From: Eleginops maclovinus
Taxonomy: Eukaryota; Chordata; Actinopteri; Perciformes; Eleginopidae
DNA: 64,000 nt
NCBI RefSeq assembly: GCF_036324505.1
Contig: NC_086370.1
Location: 2,681,953 to 2,745,952 of the forward strand
Direction of reading: 5' to 3'
The position numbers and the translations under genes are program-made. The notes under the pieces are model-generated. The model was not told the DNA's origin, did no database searches, and saw nothing but the letters and a program-made list of their open reading frames with translations. Positions 55,888 to 64,000 of this stretch are shown here, piece by piece (positions within the stretch are counted from its first letter, which is position 1; the number at the start of each line of letters is the position of its first letter).

Positions 55888-56366
55888 TTTTCACGTTATA
55901 ACGTGTAATATCATGAAATAACGTGATAATTTCATGTAATAACATCATACATATCTTGTTTAAACGTGAAAAAGATCTTGTTATAACAACAAACTTTCAC
56001 GTAATTACTTGATACTGAGCCTTATTTTTTTTTTTAGTGTGATAGCAATACACCACCGTACAATACACCACCGTAGCATTTAGCTGAGTTTCTCCATTAG
56101 AAAACTCTCTTCAGAGGAGAGATCATGACGCTCCAAAGGGGCGTGGCCAGCAGCAGCTCCAAAGGGGCGTGGCCAGCAGCAGCTAGTTCATTTAAAGCTA
56201 CAGTCACAGAATCAGCACTCAGGAACAGGGCTGAAATAGAGGGGGATGAGGCATGCTACAATGGGGGATCTGTTTGGTATTTTGAGCAAAACACTTCAGA
56301 CATGTTTATATAGATATGACCCTAAAAAATAAATTGTTCAAATATAGCATAATAGGAGATCTTTAA

Positions 56367-57119
56367 CATTAAAGAAAGGACCGCCATTAAGTATTTCACA
56401 ACACGCAGCCCCCCCCCCTGCTCTCTGCGGGGACTCACACCCGTCTCTCTGTTAGAGCACTTTCACGCGTATGTGTTTTCCACATAATGTGTTGGCTGAT
56501 CTCGGTTAGTTTGTAGATCAATATGAATCTGATTGACATTAAGGATCGATGAGACGTATCTCTGACTCATGATATCATTATCTGGCGCTGATGAAACAGA
56601 ATTCCTATAATATCTGGATGATTTGTTAATATTTCCCCGGTGAGAAGGAGAGCTGCAGCTGCAGAGTAAAGTACTTTTTTAAAATAGCCTGTGTATCATC
56701 TGGAGTAACAGCATTTCATTGACTTTATTTCAGTTCATGAGATGATATTAGAGGGGGCATAGAGAAATCTGGTATTTCATGTTCTGTATACTTCAAATAG
56801 AAGATTCCTGGGTACCACAGGTGCTGTGATGTTACACAAAGGAAGCAGCACTGGGGGGTGAGAGGAGCTGCAGCATTATTCGTATACAACTTAAAGCTAC
56901 ATCCGACACCGGGGGATATTTCTACACCACATTATAACTATCTCCCTCTGTTTAGAACCTCTTTATTCTCTATGCTATTCATTTTTTAAAGGTTTACTTT
57001 TCAAGCCCCAAAACATCGGCGATGTGAAAAAATCTCATCCTGACACTATCATGAAAAAAATCCTTTTATGTAACATACAATGTGGTTATTTGTGTGGGCC
57101 CCCCAGGAGAATACCAACA
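56367..57119. other. Intergenic, no gene seen
   Basis: Short C-run at 56408-56417; nothing else recognised. Confidence 0.4.
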
Positions 57120-57430
57120 GTCACAGCTTTTGTCAGTTATTGAGTTGAGTTTATTGAAACTTTAAATACAGTAAGTAACACCACATTGGAATAATTAGTG
57201 TCTTGCAAGTAAGAAGATGGAATGTTCCATTAATGGTCCCAGAGAGGGGAGATTTCCATTCTGCATTTGACCCATCCCAGTGTTAGGAGCAGTAGGCTGC
57301 CATATGTACAGTGCCGGGGAGCAGTGTAAGGAGCGGTGCCTTGCTCAGGGACACCTCGGTAGCACTTGGTCTTTCCAGGATTTGAACCGGTGACCTTCCA
57401 GTTCCCAAGCCAAGTCCCCACGGACAGCAC
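57120..57430 (-). repeat. Second copy of the B-box-bearing interspersed repeat
   Basis: GGTGCCTTGCTCAGGGACAC, CTCGGTAGCACTTGG, then TTTGAACCGGTGACCTTCCA parallel the copy at 26570-26905. Confidence 0.55.
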
Positions 57431-57719
57431 ATTTTGCCAAAGCATCGTTTGTCTGTACATCTTTCATTCCCACGCAACTCTGATGGATAAGGCTTAAGGC
57501 TTTCTGAGATCAAACAAGATGCGTTATCAGACAGACCGCAGAGGCACGCCTCCTCCTCCAGTTCGTCCTGACCTGTCCTCAAAATATGATAATACTCTCA
57601 TTTGCTGTGTGGGAAGCACATTTCTCCACATTAAATTGGATAAAAAACAATGATTTTAGCTACAGTAAACTGCTCAGCTTCCATCAATATTTCACCTGGG
57701 GTAAATTTTATGTATAATA

Positions 57720-57980
57720 ATAATAATCCGCTTTTCTAAAAACTCAAAGACCCTTTACAGAGGTCAAATTCATCAAAACAGAATTAAGACAACACACTTA
57801 ATGTGTAAAACATGACATTAATTTACAGATGAAAAGCAGTTTTGAAAAGGTGAGTTTTGATTTGTGATTTAGGCATGATGAGGTCGGGGCAGTCCCGGAT
57901 GTTTTTGGGGACTGAGTTCCAGAGGGAAGGGGCAGCGACGGAGAAGACTCTGCACCCCAGGTTCGGAGCTTGGTCCTATG
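57720..57980 (-). pseudogene. L2-like LINE 3' end, reverse orientation
   Basis: The minus strand reads FSVAAPSLWNSVPKNIRDCP and SQIKTHLFKTAF, the standard C-terminal end of L2-type ORF2; followed by an (AAT)n-like tail near 57715-57727. Confidence 0.7.
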
Positions 57981-60900
57981 AGGAAGTTTAGATTTATTTT
58001 TATTACAACAGATTTACACGTTGTGCTGCAGGAGTACGAGTCCAAACATATAATTCAGCAGGGATCCCTGAAGAACCTGAGGGAACATTCTAACGGACTG
58101 TATCTGATCATGTATCACACAATGAGAGTGTCCTTGAGCTCCAAGTTTTTAACACATTTTCTTCTCCATAACACAACAACATGTGTATTACTTTAATCCC
58201 AACAATGTTAACCTCAAGCAAGTATTTACAACTTCCGCTGGTTCTTTTCCATGAACATCACACAACACCATCGTCTGTGTCTCAGAGGAATGGAGGGAAA
58301 CCCACTGCAGGAACCTGCAGTGTTTGACGTGTGAATGCACGGGATAACCAGAACAGGGAGCCTGCGCCTTCATTAATGGTTTGTCAGAAACAGTTTTAAA
58401 TGGCTTTGTTATTTTGGCATTTTTACATACTGTGCATAATACAACAGATAACCCCTTAGTCTGCGTGTCCTCAGGGGGAAATGTTACCCACTCATCAGAG
58501 CAGCCCCTCTGGGTCCTCAGGAATCACCACCACCTGAGTCCTCTAGCTCAGCAGCAGCCTGCAGCTCCGTCGCACTGGGAAGCCGAAATGAAGATGAACA
58601 GGAAGACTTCGGCAGCTTTCACTACCAGAAACATGACTCAGTGAGCAGTAGACCCTGCCCTGCAGCACGGAGCTCTCTCCCGTGTGTGATAGTCATACAC
58701 AGGAACACGCAGCTTCTCCAGTTCCACACCAGCTTTGAAAAGATTGCAGAGGAGGAAGTTCTGTCAGGAGGATGGTTTGAGCATCACCAGGATTATACAG
58801 CTGCTAGGGCTTTCAAAAGGTACATCTCATAGTTTAGACACTAGTAAAACTCAAACTATGATAGCGTTTGTTTCCAAGTTGTTAATACCACCAAGGGGTA
58901 AGCACTATGACCAGTCAGACCAGAATTAGGCCTGTGTTAGTTCATGTAGGTGCAACTCAACAACTACAATTGCACACATCACTGGTGTCATTACTCTGAA
59001 CAGCTGAGTCACAAGGAATGACGACATACAGTATCTACAGTCCGACACTAGTGGCTGTTTTACGAAAGAACTATTACAGCTCTTGTGATCAAGTTGGAAG
59101 AAGGCTATGATGAGTGACACATGGTACACTTCTGTAAGGCAAACGTTTTGACACCAATTTGATGAAGAAAACCTCAGGAGGGCAACAGAAGATAATCCCT
59201 CCCCCAGGACAGATAGATTTAGATGTTGTGTGTATAGATTAAAAGTCTATAATAAAAGTTAAACATAGGCAGTCCAAGTGAGGAAAATGATAATGTAAAC
59301 TTATAAAAAAACATCAATAGAAAAATACAGAATGAGGGCGCTAATGTCACTTCCAGCCGAAATTACGGCCCAGACCACTTTCAGGTGAAAATCCTGCATC
59401 AGAGCGAAGCGGAAAATAAAAACTGCTGAGTCATATATTGCCCCTCAAACAACAAATAAATCCAGAGCTCTGCTTTCTTTACTTCCAATCCAGAAAAAAG
59501 GAGAGAAAGAAAGGATGTAATTCAGAAATCTCAGTTTCAGTGTCAGCCTGCTGCCTGCCACTCGTCCACCGGCAGACCCACCGACATCCATCCCCTATTT
59601 ATTCTCCCTAAAAAACAAAGCTGTCTCTGCCGTCTGACCAGAGATCTGACACCATCTTCATACGTCTGGAGTCATTATACCATTTATGACCAACAGTGAT
59701 TTCTGGCATCACTTTACCTTTTTGCAGGGAAAATCTGCACTTTGGTTTGAGGGCGCACGCCCCCAGTAAGAGGGACTAGAGACCCTGATACCCGGTTTAG
59801 ACAAAACCTGGATATAGGTGGAAGTCAAAGATCTTGCCACAAGAAACAACCACGTGCTCCTCTGGCCTTGCTGTCCAACAGTCCCGATCGATCTTGGTGT
59901 CACAGATGGTCTCAACTTCAGCGGCCACTATCCCTGACTAGCCTCACTGGAAGGGTTAAGGACCACCCTAAGGGTCCAGTCATCACCACTACCACTGCTG
60001 CACTGGACCAGGAAGTTAGATCACTGACCAAACTGATCCAGAGCTCGGTACTGAAAAAAGGCTGATGGCACCGGTTCACTGCGACTCCACTCCAGATTGA
60101 ATTCATCATTTACAGACAATAAGTCGTTCATGCTCGGACGGATTCACGTTGCCCCGGTCCGCCTGCACAGATCCTCCAGCCTGCACCACCATCCTCAGAC
60201 AGTCAGAAGACCGGGACGCTGTGGGATTACTGGAACGGTTCTTACTGCAGTAGCAACTCTATTTTAACGCAAACTGGTTGATATTATGCCTGCATAAAGC
60301 AAAAATACATCCTGGTTTAACATTAACGTGTCAGACGAGTACGTAAAAAAAGGTTATCTTTAACCATGGACCATGAACTGCTTTCCAATCCTTCAGATAG
60401 CAATAAGCCTGCAGTTCTTAAAGTCCCAGAGTCAATCCCTTTCCTCCAACCTGTTCCCTAAAGCCCTCGGCTCCATACCTTGGCCCCCTACAGGATCTTA
60501 AGCACAATATCATTCCTCCGATATTTTCCTAAAGCCTTCACAAACATCCTGAGCATCCTTCCATCCCAGCACATTTTCCTTTTTGTCTCTGCGTTCCTAT
60601 CCTAACTCCTTTAGCCACCTCAGCTCCCCCCACACCGATACCAGCTATCACAACTACAACGACTGATTCCAATACAGCCTTCCATGATGTTTGATGATCG
60701 CTCAAAACCTGTGGTTTCCTTCAGTTCTTCTTAACCCTCCCACTCACATATACCATACGTAGCTATGCCCCTTGTCTCTCACACTGGTGAAATTGTTGAC
60801 CTTGCCCAAGTTTGCATTCATGCACGTGTTACCTTTTCCCTAGGGAAATGTAAACTGTTCTCTGTCCCTTTGAACTCTGACAGCTACTCTGTACTTGTTA

Positions 60901-61924
60901 AAGGATCTCATGGCGGTTTAGTTCCCCTTGTATTCTACCACCACCCTGGACCTAATTGGTTCTTCCTTCCCCCACCGCCAGTCAGAGCTTAATAACTAGT
61001 GGCCCTACAGTTTCATGGCAATGGAATCTTGAGCTCACATATTGGTTGAACATCTCAAGTGGCCAGATGTCTGCCGCTTTGATATCAGGGAACATAGAGC
61101 GGAACACTAGATCCTGCGCCGTATTTCAGCATTTTGCAGCTGTTCCCACTATTGCAACCATTGTGGTGCACCCTTACCACTATACCACTATAAGTACCAT
61201 CATTTTTTTTATCAGTCTGACCCCGAACCAGCGTCAACCAGCCTCCTCTTCTCAAAGGTATGACTTAGAGAGTGAGTGGTTCTAGGGTGGGAGGTTTGTA
61301 TTTAACAACTTCAATAAACCAGGATGCTCTGGCCTTATATCGGCTCTCATAGCCAATCCTGCGCCACAGCCACTTGTTTTCAAATGAAACAGATGCAACT
61401 ATAACTGTAACTATTCCCAGCCTCTTCCACAACCAACATAATCACCACAACTTTACGTAACCTCTCTCCAGTTTTGGACTGTTTAGGATTACTCTATTGC
61501 CACAGACATGGCTTCAGACTGGACATTAAACTAAACAATATATTTACATGTACCTGAAACCTCAGCCTTTTTGGTTCAGAGAATTGGCAAGAATATGATA
61601 GAGGTCCCAGCCACCATCTTGGATTGGGTCAATTTGTAAACTTTCGTTGTTGTTTTATTTTTTTATTTTTGGAGAACTTACCCACTCACACACATTGACC
61701 AATTATGTGTGTTTTACATTTTTTGTCTTTTTAACAAATGCTTTTTTAGACTATGTGTTGATTATTGTACTCGAGTGAGCATTGCTAACTACTAACTTTC
61801 TACTAACAACTTTCCAGCAACGATCTGTGTTTTGGCATTTATAATGGCCCTCAAAGTCAAATATGATTATAGGCATTTGAATAGAGAAGACGGCAGTTGA
61901 CACCCTTTTACCTACTGCTAAATA
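57981..61924. other. Intergenic, no gene recognised
   Basis: Several short open frames without family resemblance and no splice-consistent exon chain. No sign of the next host gene on either strand. Confidence 0.4.
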
Positions 61925-62022
61925 AGAACATTTACTCAAGTATTGTATTTAAAGTAGAATATTGAGGTACTTTACTTGAGTATATTTACATTATGCTAGT
62001 ACACCTTTACTCAACTACAGGA

Positions 62023-62585
62023 CTGCTATGAGACCACTGACTGGCAAGTGCTTTGTTTGACACATGGAGAGGACATCGGAAACATGACAGACTGCATCAC
62101 AGACTACATAAGTGTTGTGAACAGACCACTCTGCCGGAAAACAACTGTAAACTGCTACCCCAACAATAAACCATGGAACACCAGTGACCTGAAGGAACTT
62201 ATGAAAAGAGGAGGCCTTCACATCAGGTGACAAGTCACTGCTGAGGAGCATCCAGCATGACCTGAGGGACAATCTGAAGCAGGGCAAGACACCTGCAGGA
62301 GGAAGCTGGAGGCCAAGCTCCAGCAGAATAACAGCAGGGATATGTGGAATGGGATGAAAACCATCACAGGGATCAATGTGAGGGCCAGACAGACTGTGCC
62401 TCACCTGGGGGTGGACCATGCCTGCTAGAGCATGCTCACTCGTACCCGAATAGATGGGGTTGCACTGTGAGAATCACATTTTAAAAATTTCTCCAGTGCA
62501 TTCAACACAATCCAGCCACGGATACTGAGTGACAAGCTGCTGGCTATGAGGATTATCAACCTGGATTATCAACAACCTGACAGTA
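62023..62585 (+). pseudogene. LINE ORF2 remnant (endonuclease-RT linker and RT start)
   Basis: Translated pieces CYPNNKPWNTSDLKELMKR, LLRSIQHDLRDNLKQGK and FSSAFNTIQPRILSDKLLAM follow the order of a fish non-LTR ORF2. They are broken by frameshifts and a deletion near 62440-62490. Confidence 0.7.
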
Positions 62586-62625
62586 CACCGATCAGCCATA
62601 ACATTATGACCAATTGCCTCATATT
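62581..62625. repeat. Transposon end fragment
   Basis: ACACCGATCAGCCATAACAT begins a sequence I recognise as the end of a common fish mariner/Tc1-type element; the rest is missing. Confidence 0.5.
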
Positions 62626-62639
62626 GTGTAGATCCCCCT

Positions 62640-63100
62640 TTTATTAATAGTAATAATACATTTTATTTTAGGCGCCTTTCATGACACCCAAGGACACCGT
62701 ATAATTTGTTAAATATGCTAAAAGGCAACAGAACAGGCTAAAAACACAAACAGGAAATCATGGAGGGGACAATCAAAGTGAACACAAATCATGGGGACAG
62801 GTTGTCCAGCAGAAACAGATGATGGGGAGGACTAGCGTGAGTAGGCTGATTTGAACAGGTGGGTTTTTAGTTGGGATTTGAATATGGCGATTGTGTCAGA
62901 CTGTCGGATGTTTGGGGGGAGGGACCGAGAGGGATTGTACTCCTTAAAAAGGTCAGCCAGACGTTTTTGAAGTTGATACGGGATTGGACAGGGAGCCAAT
63001 GCAGTTGGATGAGGATGGGGGTGATATGTTCAGAGGACTTGGTGCGAGGGGAAGTTTATTGATGAGTTTGGTAGCTGTGGTGGAGAGGAGGACACTTAAC
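62640..63100 (-). pseudogene. L2-like LINE 3' end, reverse orientation
   Basis: The minus strand reads SLPPNIRQSDTIAIFKSQLK then THLFKS, the WNSLPxxIRxxxSLxxFKxxLKTHLF ending of L2 ORF2, then 3' UTR to the repeat-rich 62640 end. Confidence 0.65.
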
Positions 63101-64000
63101 AAACTGTTATCAATCATGGCACACCCCACCCACCCACTCCACCAGCAGCTGGACAGACAGGAGCTCCAGAACCATGAATAACCACAAACTGCTATTTTAC
63201 ACAACTGTAATTTATATACTATCATGGAGATATGATTTCTATATTGTAGAACAGTCTAAAATATCTAGCACATTTTATATTGAGTGTTCTTATGGTTCAC
63301 TTTCTTTTATAATTATGTACTGTATATAGACTTGCTGCTGTTTATTGTTTTCATGTTGTTTTATTATGTAATTGTTTCCAACTGTTAATGCCTGAACACA
63401 TTGCTGCTACTGTAACTAAATAATTTCCCAATCAATATAGGCAAATATTGAAATTTGTACTCCACTACATTTATCTGAAAGCTTTAGTTACTTTGCTGAT
63501 TTTGGTTATTAATGCAAAAATATAAATCTAGTAATACATTATAATGTATTGTTATGTGTTGAGCTATTCAGTAGTACAGTAAATACAGTATCTCAAATTA
63601 ACCCCACTTTTACCAGATGCAACATTGAAGTGGTAAAAACATTAGTGCATTACTCATTTAATCAAATGTTTTAATTAGTTAAATACCGTCATTTCTTGTT
63701 TAAATGGGCCATATTTTTTACTTTTGGTACCTAAAGTACATTGTAGTGGTAATACTTGTTTATGTTTACTTAAGTAACTTTTTGAATGCATGACTTTTAT
63801 TTGTAACCAAGTATTTTCAAACTGTTATAATTTTACTTAAATCTGAGTACTTCAGATCCACCTCTGATCGCGTGCCCATCTACATCATGGCTCTACATGA
63901 CTGAACTACAAACATTCCCAGCATCCCTGTGCAAGTTGCTCAGATCTCCCACAATGCAATGCGCATCTGTCATGGCTGCTCACTGATGCCACTTATACCA

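Larger units (their letters stand above)
48624..56075. mobile_element. ~7.4-kb DNA transposon with rve integrase and HECT-like gene
   Basis: Long terminal inverted repeats: left 48624-~48805, right ~55888-56060, both reading inward TACGGTGGTGTATTGCTATC then an A-run, then AAGGCTCAGTATCAAG and further for ~170 bp with few differences. On the right a 15-bp partial duplicate of the tip follows (56061-56075), so the exact outer end is 56060 or 56075 and I could not define a target duplication. Inside are two convergent genes: an integrase-type transposase (+, 48957-51088) and a HECT-type protein (-, 52043-53980). No reverse transcriptase, protease or gag is present. The integrase is of the rve (IS3/retroviral fold) type; Repbase IS3EU is the superfamily I think closest, but that assignment is from memory. 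The whole element lies inside an older MITE. Confidence 0.85.
48264..56366. repeat. Older MITE split by the 7.4-kb transposon
   Basis: Left half 48264-48623 begins TTAAAGGTCCCCTATTATGC; right half ~56076-56366 ends GCATAATAGGAGATCTTTAA. Together they match the uninterrupted family member at 45874-46241. The right half contains a 26-bp unit twice in tandem (56131-56182, CTCCAAAGGGGCGTGGCCAG core). Outside it an inverted pair GTCCTTTCTTTAA / TTAAAGAAAGGAC frames the insertion. Confidence 0.75.
61925..63865 (+). repeat. Third copy of that repeat, split by LINE sequence
   Basis: Left part 61925-62022 (AACATTTACTCAAGTATTGT...), right part ~63450-63865 (TGTACTCCACTACATTTATC ... TCTGAGTACTTC). About 1.4 kb of LINE and transposon-end sequence lies between the halves. 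Confidence 0.55.

Noticed and set aside
55583..55921. 112-codon plus-strand open frame near the right TIR
   Set aside because: No family resemblance and it runs into the TIR; probably chance.

Overview
The window is teleost fish DNA, probably from a euteleost or percomorph: spliced vertebrate genes, dense Tc1-like transposons, MITEs, LINE remnants and very long dinucleotide arrays. No bacterial, viral or organellar gene set is present.

The backbone, about 1.5-44.6 kb on the + strand, is the 3' end of birc6 (BRUCE/Apollon), a giant inhibitor-of-apoptosis protein with E2/E3 ubiquitin-transfer activity. Eleven coding exons (1503-1667, 2707-2878, 20426-20648, 21344-21489, 23408-23515, 24403-24620, 27732-27893, 31651-31728, 33982-34170, 43734-43868, 44404-44574) join in one open frame of 588 codons plus stop. 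They include the complete UBC (E2) domain with its active-site Cys.

Inside the 17.5-kb intron between the second and third of these exons, on the opposite strand at 10171-10320, is a 49-codon ORF. I identify it as the TUNAR (BNLN) microprotein. In zebrafish its transcript was described as the lncRNA megamind, or linc-birc6, named after this host gene. It is the most biologically interesting small feature here and falls below ordinary ORF cutoffs.

Mobile DNA fills much of the introns. There is an intact Tc1-like element with a 340-aa transposase (3186-4788). Two almost identical 1650-bp copies of a second Tc1-like family (12622-14271 and 28049-29698) encode identical intact transposases. A broken hAT element with a BED finger sits at 40911-43060. 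There are also several MITE families and scattered LINE and SINE fragments.

Downstream of birc6 (44.6-64 kb) there is no host gene I can recognise. The main object is a ~7.4-kb TIR-flanked DNA transposon (about 48624-56060/56075) with two convergent genes: an rve/DDE integrase-type transposase in two exons, broken by 5 extra bases, and an intact 645-codon HECT-type E3-ligase-like protein. It is inserted inside an older MITE. The rest is degenerate LINE, MITE and SINE sequence.
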